From NCBI GenBank assembly GCA_964573885.1, contig CAZNLL010000070.1:1-19394 (forward strand): a stretch of 19,394 nucleotides of DNA, in the 5' to 3' direction. A program made the translations under genes and the position numbers. Positions 1 through 8,000 of the stretch are shown piece by piece. The stretch is from CAZNLL01 sp964573885 (lineage in GTDB: Bacteria > Desulfobacterota > DSM-4660 > Desulfatiglandales > Desulfatiglandaceae). Below the pieces are notes generated by a model that was given only the letters and a program-made list of their open reading frames with translations, was not told the DNA's origin and ran no database searches. Every line of letters starts with the position of its first letter. Within the stretch, counting starts at the first letter, position 1.

Positions 1-168
1 CTGCCCCACAACAAGGCGGGCAGTGATTTCCAACTCAAGACAAACGGCCACTACCGCGTGGTTCCCGAGGGGGATCGCATCCTCCAGAGCAGAGGGGCGG
101 TGATCAAACGCGTGGGGTTGAGCCAATTATATTTGGTGATGTGCGAAGAAAATGAGGCCATCTCTTAA
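1..168 (+). CDS. C-terminal fragment of an unidentified protein
   Basis: Frame 1 is open from the window edge to a TAA at 166-168 and gives 55 residues. The other two plus frames close early, at the TGA of 28-30 or just past 100. The end is charged (VMCEENEAIS). I do not recognise the family; the fragment is too short and shows no catalytic motif. It converges on the deacylase gene ending at 195, with only 26 bases between the stops and no convincing terminator hairpin. It could be an accidental open frame. Confidence 0.4.
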   Translation: MPHNKAGSDFQLKTNGHYRVVPEGDRILQSRGAVIKRVGLSQLYLVMCEENEAIS

Positions 169-194
169 AAAGGCAAGGTCTGTCCTGAATATCT

Positions 195-1256
195 TTATTT
201 TCTAAAGCACGGCCAGTAAGGGGCGAGTTCCTTTTTGATCAGGGAAATGATTTCTTTGGCCTCCTTTAATTTTTGATGTGGTTTAACGTTCACCGGAAGG
301 GTTTCTTCTTCGAGATCAATCCGAACCCCCGTAAGCCCTGAAATGGAGGCCAGCCAACCCAATGACACGTTGTGGGGGTCAGGGCTGTACCCTGAGCCTA
401 CAAAATCCACTATTTTGCCTTCACACAGGCTGGATGCCAACTGTCCCATCTTTTCGCCGATCAACCTGATACCTTTCCGGGTCAATCCCATATTTGTTAT
501 CTGATCCAGGAAGTGAGTGTCACAGCCGTCCACCAGCAATACGATTTGCGGCATAAAGGTTTCACTGAGCGGGAAAAGGATCTCATCTATAATAATTTCA
601 TAGGCGGTATCTCCGGCTCTGGGAGGGAGAGGAATATTCACCGAATAGCCCTTGCCTGAGGCGTTGCCGATTTCATGGATGAAGCCTTTTCCAGGATAGA
701 GTGTCAAGGGATGCTGGTGAAGGGAGATAAAGAGAACCCGGGGATCATCGGAAAAGATTTCATAAATGCCGTCTCCGGCGTGGGCGTCTGTATCCACAAT
801 CAATATCCTTTCAATGCCGAAATTCTGCAGGAGATTTGCTGCACAAATACCGATGTCACTGAAGACGCCAAACCCCTTTTCCCGGTCTCGGGTGGCGTGT
901 TGCACCCCTCCACCAATCACAAAGGCCTTTTCATACCTTCCAGTCTGGACCATCTCACCGGCAAGCTTTCCAGCCCCTGCCAGCAACTTAGTGGCGCGGA
1001 CAAACGCGGGAGACAGGGGGGTGTCATGGGGATCCATGCTGTGACACTGTTCAATCCGTCGAATGTACTCCTGGGTGTGAATGAGCCTAAGGTCTTCTTC
1101 TGTGGCATAGGAGGGGGCCACAATGTCAAAATGGGGATGGTCGCCCAGTTTTTTGTGAAAAAGGTCGATGAAATCCTGGTACCTGTCCTCTGTGAGTACA
1201 TGCCCGAGATCATATTCCTTCAGTCTTTCATCGTACACGATGGCAAATTGCTTCAA
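195..1256 (-). CDS. HDAC/AcuC-superfamily zinc deacylase
   Basis: A 353-residue protein of the arginase/deacetylase fold (histone deacetylase, AcuC and acetylpolyamine amidohydrolase superfamily). These enzymes hydrolyse acyl groups from lysine or polyamine nitrogen in the cytoplasm. Visible motifs: GGGVQHA (115-121), DTDAHAGDG (155-163) with zinc ligands D157 and H159, DGCDTH (243-248) with third ligand D246, and GSGY (287-290) with the transition-state Tyr290. Two active-site neighbours differ from the usual pattern: the tandem HisHis is Gln119-His120, and the second His of the DxDxHH motif is Ala160. The metal site and the second His, the accepted acid/base in HDAC8, are kept, so activity is likely. 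The start is TTG, fixed by a strong AGGGGAGG at 1262-1269 with a 5-nt spacer. It is the last gene of the minus-strand oxidoreductase-regulator unit, 52 bases after its neighbour. Substrate is unknown. Confidence 0.9.
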   Translation of the reverse strand: MKQFAIVYDERLKEYDLGHVLTEDRYQDFIDLFHKKLGDHPHFDIVAPSYATEEDLRLIHTQEYIRRIEQCHSMDPHDTPLSPAFVRATKLLAGAGKLAGEMVQTGRYEKAFVIGGGVQHATRDREKGFGVFSDIGICAANLLQNFGIERILIVDTDAHAGDGIYEIFSDDPRVLFISLHQHPLTLYPGKGFIHEIGNASGKGYSVNIPLPPRAGDTAYEIIIDEILFPLSETFMPQIVLLVDGCDTHFLDQITNMGLTRKGIRLIGEKMGQLASSLCEGKIVDFVGSGYSPDPHNVSLGWLASISGLTGVRIDLEEETLPVNVKPHQKLKEAKEIISLIKKELAPYWPCFRK

Positions 1257-1308
1257 TGGTACCTCCCCTGAGTCCTGTATCTGGCTTAATGGAGCAGAGG
1301 ATTCAAAT

Positions 1309-1842
1309 TTATTGGTATTCTTGAAGGCATTCCTGGAGTGTTACAAAAAAGGTGTTTCGGGTTTTCTCTAGATGTAATGCTTCCCTGTAATCAAGGGTGG
1401 CGGTGTCTTGATGTTTAAATCGGTCCGGCTCAACCTGTAAGGCATAAGAATTGATCTGTCTCTTCCAAAACCACTCCGCGCAACAAAACTGGATGTTTTC
1501 CGGATCTATGGCCGTGATGCCCTGCAGGGCCTTAAGCAATCCTTTCCCCGAATGGCTGTTTTCAACACAGAGGCAGAGGTAGGCGATCCTGTATTTCACT
1601 CTGACAATGGTATGAGTAAGGGGCAGGGGCTCCAGATTATGAGGATCCTTCTGACCGGGGTAAAGGAAATGGCCGTAACAGCTCTGTAAGGTGAAGCAAT
1701 AAGGCAAGGCGTTAAGGGCGTTAAGGATGTCGATGATGGGGGCGTCGATGACGGCGTCCTTCAAGGCGGTGAGGGTCCTTTGCCTTTGGCTTTGAAAAGC
1801 GGGGTTTTCCACCAATGCTTTAGGGTCGGTAAAAGTCTCCAA
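1309..1842 (-). CDS. Unidentified conserved-looking protein, possible TYW3-like fold
   Basis: A 177-residue soluble protein that I cannot assign to a family. The central stretch with FTLQSCYGHF loosely recalls the SCSGR core of the TYW3 (wybutosine-synthesis methyltransferase) fold; that is only a visual resemblance. It has several Cys residues (PYCF, QSCYGHF, LCLCVE, FCCAEWF) and a Trp/Phe-rich segment. The open frame begins further upstream at a TTG (1890), which would overlap the regulator by 35 bases and has no ribosome site. I chose the TTG at 1840-1842 because AAGGGA (1851-1856) lies 8 nt before it, directly at the regulator's stop. The gene follows the TetR gene by 13 nt, suggesting cotranscription and perhaps translational coupling. 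Confidence 0.7.
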   Translation of the reverse strand: METFTDPKALVENPAFQSQRQRTLTALKDAVIDAPIIDILNALNALPYCFTLQSCYGHFLYPGQKDPHNLEPLPLTHTIVRVKYRIAYLCLCVENSHSGKGLLKALQGITAIDPENIQFCCAEWFWKRQINSYALQVEPDRFKHQDTATLDYREALHLEKTRNTFFVTLQECLQEYQ

Positions 1843-1855
1843 GGGTCCTGTCCCT

Positions 1856-2449
1856 TCAGATTCCCGAAGAAGCCTTAAGGATTTTTTCAAACGCCATTTG
1901 ATTAAAGAGCTTGTGAGGGTCGGTTGTCTTGGTGATTTTCATTTCCAGCAGGGCGCCTTCAAAAGCCATCAGAATAAAGGCGGAGGTTTCTTGTATATCC
2001 AGATCTTCCGGGATTTCCCCCTGGGCCCGGGCGGTCTCCAGACACCCGGCGATTTTTGCCTTTATGCGCTCAAACACCTCCCTCAGTTTAAGACGGAAGT
2101 TATTGTTCAGGTCTCCCATTTCCAGGGAGAGGTTGCCAAAGGGTCATCCCCCCTTGAAGGCGTTCTTCTCGAAAGATGAAACCTGGGAGTCGAAGAAATG
2201 TCTCAACCTCTGGAGGGGAGACCTGGTGGAGCCCCCTAAATACCGGTCAATTTGCTCAAAATAGGAACGGGCGTAATAGTCAATGAGTTGGAGGCCAAAG
2301 TCCTCTTTATTCTTAAAATAGAAGTAAAAGGAACCTTTGGGTATGCCGGCGGCGGCCAGCACTTCCTGCAAGCCGGTGGCATTAAAGCCCTTCTTGTGGA
2401 CCTTTCTGGCGCCTTCCCTGAGAATCCTCATCCTCGTATCCGTTGCCAT
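1856..2449 (-). CDS. NemR-like TetR regulator with in-frame TGA (candidate selenocysteine 102)
   Basis: A TetR/AcrR-family repressor of 197 residues if the TGA at 2144-2146 is read through. Residues 5-50 form the DNA-binding HTH (GLQEVLAAAGIPKGSFYFYF). The C-terminal ligand and dimer domain continues in the same frame beyond the TGA (PFGNLSLEMGDLN onward), so there is no frameshift. Codon 102 (TGA) stands where NemR-like regulators have Cys in a GC-x-x-G/K-N/L context. By my alignment from memory it matches NemR Cys106, the HOCl/electrophile sensor. K171 (LEMKI) matches NemR Lys175 (LQAKI), which forms a sulfenamide with Cys106. A SECIS-like hairpin follows (2112-2130). Apart from codon 102 the only Cys is C136. 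The start ATG has a weak ribosome site (GGTGAG, about 9 nt away), 27 bases after the oxidoreductase gene. The alternative is a nonsense-mutated pseudogene giving a 101-residue DNA-binding stub. I favour a selenoprotein, given the codon position, the hairpin and the intact downstream frame. Confidence 0.85.
2112..2130 (-). promoter_or_regulatory. Candidate bacterial SECIS hairpin
   Basis: On the coding strand TCTCCC (2130-2125) pairs perfectly with GGGAGA (2117-2112) around the 7-nt loop TGGAAAT. The stem starts 14 nt, and the loop 20 nt, after the in-frame TGA. Known bacterial SECIS elements lie inside the coding sequence just after the UGA, with the apical loop about 16-37 nt away and a G among its first two bases; here G is loop base 2. 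SelB would bind it to deliver Sec-tRNA. No folding program was run. Confidence 0.65.
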
Positions 2450-2476
2450 GGGTCAATGCTCACCGGGGATGGTAAC

Positions 2477-3373
2477 CTAAGACACCATCTCTTCAATGAT
2501 TTCCTTCACTGGTTTTATTTCCCTGATCAAGGCGCTGACCTGGCCGCCGCCGGCCGGGAACAGATCAAAGTCTCCGGATTTCCAGGCCTTTCCCATTTCG
2601 GGCATTTTATAGGCTTGAGAAAGATCCACACTGGGGTCGGCCATCCTCTGTGCCAGCTTGGTATTGATGATGACGCGGACCTTCATGCCGCCCAAAGGGA
2701 GTAAGGTCGTTCCGCCATCGGGGCAATTCAAGATCGCCTCTTTCCACGCCTGAGCGGCCGGGCTTTCCGCTGCACTCAGAAAGCGGGTCCCGATCTGGAC
2801 CCCCTGGGCGCCCAGGGCCAGGGCGGCCTTGAAACCACGGGCGTCGGCAATGGCGCCGGCTGCGGCTACGGGCAGGTCCACATGGTCGCAGACCAAGGGA
2901 ATAAGTACCATGTTGGAAGATTCCGGATTCGGGGAACGAAGGCCCCCGGATTCGGCCCCGGAGACGACTAATCCGTCTACCTGGGCCTCAGCCGCCTTCA
3001 TGGCAAAGGAAAAATCAAGGCACACATGAAGGCCTTTCATTCCGAGTTCATGGATCCTGGGATAGATCTTCTTTGGGGCGCCGGCCGACGTGGTGATCGT
3101 TTTGACCCCGGCCTCGGCCAGGAGCTCAAGGATCTGCTCATTGGCCGGGTTCATGGCGATCATGAGATTGGCCCCAAAGGGCTTGTCCGTGAGTTCACGG
3201 ATCTCGTTGATCATCCTCTGGATTGTATCGAGGTCTCTCAAAAAGCCCAGGGCCAGCATGCCGAAGCCTCCGGCCTCACAGACGGCAGCCACCATTTTAG
3301 GATGGTTCAGTTCGCCGATAGGCCCCTGAATGACGGGGTATTTGCTTCCCAGCAAAGACAATAAATCAGACAT
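2477..3373 (-). CDS. FMN-dependent oxidoreductase, nitronate monooxygenase/FabK family
   Basis: A 298-residue TIM-barrel flavoprotein of the 2-nitropropane dioxygenase-like family, which includes nitronate monooxygenases and the enoyl-ACP reductase FabK. The N-terminus has the PVIQGPIG motif (13-20), the middle has GAESGGLRS (139-147), and FMN-phosphate binding is seen in AAGAIADARG (171-180) and GAQGVQIGTRF (188-198). The position after the GG of GxExGG is normally His, catalytic in nitronate monooxygenases; here it is Leu145. Classical nitronate oxidation is therefore doubtful and an NAD(P)H-dependent reductase role is possible. The start ATG follows AAGGAAGG (3383-3390) and AAGGGG (3376-3381). 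It is the first gene of the unit that also holds the TetR gene, much as nemR in E. coli sits beside the flavoprotein gene nemA. The substrate is probably an electrophilic enoyl, quinone or nitro compound, by inference from the regulator. Confidence 0.88.
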   Translation of the reverse strand: MSDLLSLLGSKYPVIQGPIGELNHPKMVAAVCEAGGFGMLALGFLRDLDTIQRMINEIRELTDKPFGANLMIAMNPANEQILELLAEAGVKTITTSAGAPKKIYPRIHELGMKGLHVCLDFSFAMKAAEAQVDGLVVSGAESGGLRSPNPESSNMVLIPLVCDHVDLPVAAAGAIADARGFKAALALGAQGVQIGTRFLSAAESPAAQAWKEAILNCPDGGTTLLPLGGMKVRVIINTKLAQRMADPSVDLSQAYKMPEMGKAWKSGDFDLFPAGGGQVSALIREIKPVKEIIEEMVS

Positions 3374-3429
3374 GTCCCCTTACCTTCCTTTCTTTGATTT
3401 AAGCATCCCTGAATGTCCTGCTTAATGTG

Positions 3430-3458
3430 ATAATAGACCGGTCGTCTATATTTTACAA
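3430..3458 (-). promoter_or_regulatory. Promoter of the oxidoreductase-tetR unit
   Basis: On the minus strand a TTGTAA (-35, 3458-3453), a 17-nt spacer and a TATTAT (-10, 3435-3430) make a good sigma-70-type promoter. A transcript would start near 3423, leaving a leader of roughly 50 nt before the ATG at 3373. An inverted repeat fills most of the spacer and touches the -10 box. Confidence 0.65.
3433..3449. promoter_or_regulatory. TetR-type operator palindrome
   Basis: The 17-mer ATAGACCGGTCGTCTAT has perfect 6-bp arms (ATAGAC/GTCTAT) around a 5-nt centre. The half-site TAGAC resembles the NemR box as I recall it (TAGACC-N4-GGTCTA), but the spacing is one base shorter. It lies between the -35 and -10 elements of the promoter for the TetR gene's own unit, so bound repressor would block RNA polymerase. 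Confidence 0.65.
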
Positions 3459-3599
3459 GCTTTTTTTGAAGGAATGCCGAAAAGGGCTGTGTCCACAAAT
3501 GCGCTGTCGCCCCAGCTGGAATCCACCGGCGCGATTTATGCGCCCAGGAATCAGTTTCGTGGGCCTTAAGGCGGTAAAAGGGCAGCTTTACAGAATGGC

Positions 3600-4748
3600 C
3601 TACAGATCCCTGGCGATGAGAGTTCGCATGATCTGGCTGGTTCCCCCTCCGATGGTGCCCATGAGGGCATTGCGGAGATTCCTCTGCATGTCAAACTCCA
3701 TGGTGTAGCCGTAGCCCCCTAAGATCTGCATCCCGTTTATGGCGATTTTCTTGGACACCTCGGAAGCCATGAGCTTTGCCATGGCGGCCTCCTTCCTGCA
3801 AGGGAGGTCCCGGCTTCGAAGCCACGCGGCATAATAGACCAGGAGCCGGGCCGCTTCCAGTTCCGTGGCCAGGTCCGCCAGGGTGTGACCGATCCCCTGA
3901 AATTTTATGATTCTCTGCCCGAACTGCTCCCGCTCTTTGGCATAGTGAACCGCCTCACTGAGGCTCAATGCACCCTCACCGATATGCTTGGCCGCCAGCA
4001 TGATACGTTCATTGTCCAGGTGACGGACGATTTGTTCCCACCCTTTATTCAGGCCCTCTTCGCCCCCTAAAATCTCTTGCTCAGGGACCTCCACGTCCTC
4101 AAAGACCACCTCGCAGAAAGGGATGGCCTTTGTACCGAGTTTGTCAATGGGCCGGGCGCTGAAACCCGGTGAGACAGTGTCTACGATGAACATGGTGAGG
4201 CCCTCGTGTTTCCTCCCGGCCTGGGGCTCTGTCCGTGCCAGGGTAATCACGCGGTGGGCAAATGTGGCACCGCTCGTGAACACTTTGGTCCCGTTGAGCA
4301 CGTAGACATCCTTCCTTTTCAGGGCGGTGGTCCGGACGGCGGCCGCATCCGAACCAGCCTCGGATTCAGTAAGGCCAAGGGCGCAGATCATGTCGCCCTG
4401 GATGATCTTGGGCAGATAAAAGGCCTTCTGGGAAGTGCTTCCATTGTACTGGATCTGCTGACCTGAAAATCCGACCAGAAGTTCATATGAACCCACTGCG
4501 GCAAACCCGATGCGGGCCAGTTCTTCCAAGACAATGACGAAATCAACCGTATTTCCCCCGTACCCGCCGTATTGCTCTGAGAAGGGCGTGCCCAAAAGGC
4601 CCATTCGGGCCATTTTTTTCACCAGTTCAAAGGGAAAGACTCCCTTCTCATCACACTCCCGCTCATTTTCTTTAGACCACTCCCTGGCAAGAAATTTCCG
4701 GACACTGTCCCTCAAGAGCCGCTGCTCCTCTGTAAAATAAAAATCCAC
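3600..4748 (-). CDS. Acyl-CoA dehydrogenase
   Basis: A 382-residue FAD-dependent acyl-CoA dehydrogenase that introduces an alpha-beta double bond into an acyl-CoA and passes electrons to electron-transfer flavoprotein. Signature 1 is ALGLTESEAGSD (123-134). The C-terminal flavin/substrate signature is QILGGYGY onward, with IGGGTSQI near residue 366. The MCAD-type catalytic Glu of the YEGT motif is Gly here. Instead Glu247 in DNER matches the catalytic Glu of isovaleryl-CoA and long-chain dehydrogenases (LxxER), suggesting a branched or longer substrate. The frame extends to a TTG at 4754, but GGAGG at 4755-4759 sits 5 nt before the GTG at 4746-4748, so I take the GTG. It ends 226 bases before the next gene on the strand, which has its own promoter. 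A hairpin in that gap (3528-3544) lacks a T-run. Confidence 0.92.
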   Translation of the reverse strand: MDFYFTEEQRLLRDSVRKFLAREWSKENERECDEKGVFPFELVKKMARMGLLGTPFSEQYGGYGGNTVDFVIVLEELARIGFAAVGSYELLVGFSGQQIQYNGSTSQKAFYLPKIIQGDMICALGLTESEAGSDAAAVRTTALKRKDVYVLNGTKVFTSGATFAHRVITLARTEPQAGRKHEGLTMFIVDTVSPGFSARPIDKLGTKAIPFCEVVFEDVEVPEQEILGGEEGLNKGWEQIVRHLDNERIMLAAKHIGEGALSLSEAVHYAKEREQFGQRIIKFQGIGHTLADLATELEAARLLVYYAAWLRSRDLPCRKEAAMAKLMASEVSKKIAINGMQILGGYGYTMEFDMQRNLRNALMGTIGGGTSQIMRTLIARDL

Positions 4749-4897
4749 CTTCAACCTCCACGGAGATTTTGAAAGGCATTCTTATCACCTGACCTATCGG
4801 CCATCAAGGATTATGTTCGATCAAACCCTGTACTCCCATGACGTTTTTTCTTAATTCACAGGAGTTCCCCTTGCCGTTCTTTGAACGTAAAAGGGCC

Positions 4898-4940
4898 TTG
4901 AGCGGGCAATAAGAAAGTGTATATACTGCAATATTGCGGT
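4898..4940 (+). promoter_or_regulatory. Possible hrpA promoter with adjacent palindrome
   Basis: TTGAGC (4898-4903), an 18-nt spacer and TATACT (4922-4927) fit a sigma-70 promoter about 100 bases before hrpA. Overlapping the -10 end is the perfect 10-bp palindrome GCAATATTGC (4928-4937), imperfectly extendable to 16 bp (4925-4940), a possible operator. It lies in the 280-base divergent region 4749-5028. Nothing else there is clear, apart from a 12-bp near-palindrome at 4815-4826 upstream of the acyl-CoA dehydrogenase. Confidence 0.4.
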
Positions 4941-5028
4941 GAAAAACCATTCGTGACCTGAGCGAAGTGAGAAAAGTGGAAGACAGGGATAAGGGGATCT
5001 CGCGACAGGGTTAAGAGAGAAGTTTTCA

Positions 5029-8000
5029 TTGTCCTTACAAGAGAGGATCACACATATTGAATCCCGTTTGGCCGGGGCCATGATCCGGGACAGGCATGAG
5101 ATATGGCCGAGGCTCAGGCTTCTGAAAAGAGGGGCGGCCCGGGCCAAACAGGACAAAAGACTCGTGGAGCGTCTGTCGGTCCTGGAAAATCTGGTGGAGG
5201 CTTCCTGCAGGAGACAAGAGGCCCGGCTTCACCACCAACCCGGGATCTCTTATCCCCGGGACCTTCCCATTTTTGACCGGAAGGAGGCCATTGTCCGTGC
5301 GGTCGGAGAAAACCAGGTGGTGATTGTATCGGGTGATACGGGGTCGGGGAAGAGCACCCAGATCCCCAAGATGTGCCTGGAGGCGGGACAGGGGATTGCA
5401 GGCGTGATCGGTTGCACCCAGCCCAGGAGGATCGCCGCCACCACCATCGGGCGACGCATTGCCGAGGAACTGGGCCAGGACCTGGGAAAGGCCGTGGGGT
5501 ACAAGGTCCGGTTTACGGATAGGACAAGCCCCCAGGCCTATATCAAAATTATGACCGATGGCATTCTCCTGGCCGAGACCCAGCAAGACCCCCTCCTCGC
5601 ACAATACGACACCCTTATCATTGACGAGGCCCATGAAAGGAGTGTCAATATCGATTTTGTCCTCGGGATCCTTAAGACGCTCCTTCCCAAGCGAAAGGAG
5701 CTCAAGGTCATCATTACCTCGGCCACCCTGGATACGGAGAAATTCTCCGCTGCCTTTAATGATGCCCCGGTGGTGGAGGTGGCGGGGCGCATGTACCCGG
5801 TCACCGTGGAGTATAAGCCGCTGGATCCTGATCTGGAAGAGGCGGGGGAGGTCACCTATGTGGATGGGGCGGTGAAGGCGGTGGAGGACCTGAGGAGAAA
5901 GCGGCGACTGGGGGATATCCTCATTTTTATGCCCACGGAGCAAGACATCCGCGAGACCTGCGAGCTCTTGGAGGCCAGGCGGTTTGCCGGGGCCAGGGTG
6001 CTGCCCCTCTTTGCCAGGCTTCCGGCCCGGGAGCAGCAGCGGGTCTTTTCCTCTTCATCGGGCCAGAAGATCGTGGTGGCCACCAACGTGGCCGAGACCT
6101 CTCTGACCATCCCGGGCATCCGTTATGTGATAGATACGGGTCTGGCCCGTATCCCCCGTTATGTGGCCAGGACGCGTACCAGCAGCCTCCCCATATGCCC
6201 CATCTCACGGAGCAGCGCGGACCAGAGAAAAGGCCGATGCGGACGGGTAAAAAAGGGCACATGCATCCGGCTCTATTCAGAGGAGGATTATGAAACCCGC
6301 CCTGAGTTCACCCCGCCCGAGATCTTGCGATCAAACCTGGCCGAGGTCATTCTCCGCATGCTTTCCCTCAACCTGGGCCGTATCAAGGACTTCCCTTTTG
6401 TGGACCCACCCAACCCCAGGAGCATCAAGGACGGTTTTGATCTACTCCGTGAACTGGGGGCCATCGAGCCGAAGGGCAACGGCCATGTAATCACGAAAAT
6501 GGGCCGTCACATGGCCCGGCTTCCCATGGACCCGAGAATTTCCCGTATGATGCTTGAGGCCCGGAAAGAGGGGTGCATGGGGGAGGTGGCGGTCATCGCT
6601 TCGGCCCTGAGCATCCAGGACCCAAAAGAGAGGCCCGCGGACAAGACGGCCCGGGCGGACCAGGCCCACGGGTCCTTTAAAGACCCGGACTCTGACTTCC
6701 TCACCCTTCTCAATATCTGGGACCGTTACCACCGCACATGGGAGTCTCTCAAGACCCAAAATAAGATGCGAAGATTCTGCAAGGACCACTTTCTCTCTTT
6801 TATGCGTATGCGGGAGTGGCGGGACGTGCACGAACAGGTGACCACCATCCTCAAGGAGCAGGGCATCAAGCTCCAGGAAGGTCCCCGGAATCAAAAAGAC
6901 AAGGTTCCCCTTTCCCGTTATGCCCGAATACATCGCTCCATTCTAAGCGGCTACCTCTCCAATATCGCCCAGAAAAAGGATAAAAACATCTATCTGGCCG
7001 CCAGGGGAAGGGAGGTGATGATCTTTCCCGGCTCAACCCTGTTTAATCAGGGATGCCCCTGGATCGTGGCCGCTGAAATGGTCAAGACCAGCAGGCTCTT
7101 CGCCCGCACCGCCGCTCGAATTGATGAGGACTGGTTGGAGGCCCTGGGGGGAGATCTTTCTAAATCGAGCTACTCCGGGCCGCACTGGGAAAAAAACCGG
7201 GGCGAAGTCCGGGCCTATGAACAGGTGACCCTTTACGGTCTGGTTATAGTTCCCAGACGACCCGTATCCTATGGGCCTCTCTTTCCCGAGGAGGCGCACA
7301 GGATCTTTGTCCGCTCCGGGCTGGTTGAAGACCAGGTAAAGGAGCGGTTCCCCTTTCTCGAACACAACCGGGCGCTAAAAGAGGGGCTGGCCACCGTGGA
7401 GGACAAGATTAGACGGCGCAACATCCTGGTGAGTGAAGAGGCCATGGCGCGCTTCTATTCAGAGAGGCTTCAGGGGGTATATGACATTGCAGGGCTGCGA
7501 AAACGGATCAGGGAACGGGGAGGAGACGGCTTTCTTAAAATGGATGAAGACGACCTCCTTCTTAACAGGCCGGGGAAGGGCCTTTTGGACCGGTATCCAG
7601 ACAAGATGACTGTAGGAGATCAGGATTTCCGTTTTTCCTACAAGTTCTCTCCGGGCGCAGACACAGATGGGGTTACCATCAAGATCCCGACCACCCTGGC
7701 CTCGCGCTTTCCTGTGGAACGGCTTGAATGGGTGGTACCAGGCCTTTACAAGGAGAAGATCACGGCCCTGATCAAGGGATTACCCAAGCGATACCGCAGA
7801 CGGCTCGTACCTGTCTCCAAAAAGGTGGATATTATCGAGGCGGAAATGGGGCGTACGAATGAACCCCTTGTGACGGCCCTGGCCCGCTTTATCTATCAGA
7901 GGTTCGGCGTGGACATCCCCGCATCCGAATGGCCGGACCAGGATCTTCCCGATCATTTGAAGATAAGAGTGGCCATTACGGATCACAAGGGCCGCGAACT

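Noticed and set aside
2144..2449. Two separate genes: a 101-residue TetR stub and an 87-residue downstream protein starting at 2119
   Set aside because: Both halves are in the same frame and together make one normal-length TetR protein; only a TGA codon separates them.
3528..3544. Hairpin GGCGC-N7-GCGCC downstream of the acyl-CoA dehydrogenase as a terminator
   Set aside because: The stem is good but no T-run follows on the minus strand, so intrinsic termination is unsupported.
3600..4748. Acyl-CoA dehydrogenase judged inactive because YEGT is GGGT
   Set aside because: Isovaleryl- and long-chain-type dehydrogenases carry the catalytic Glu elsewhere (LxxER), and that Glu is present in DNER.
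5035..5943. 302-residue open frame antisense to hrpA
   Set aside because: Composition is a reverse-strand shadow of hrpA with no recognisable domain; hrpA on the plus strand has every helicase motif.
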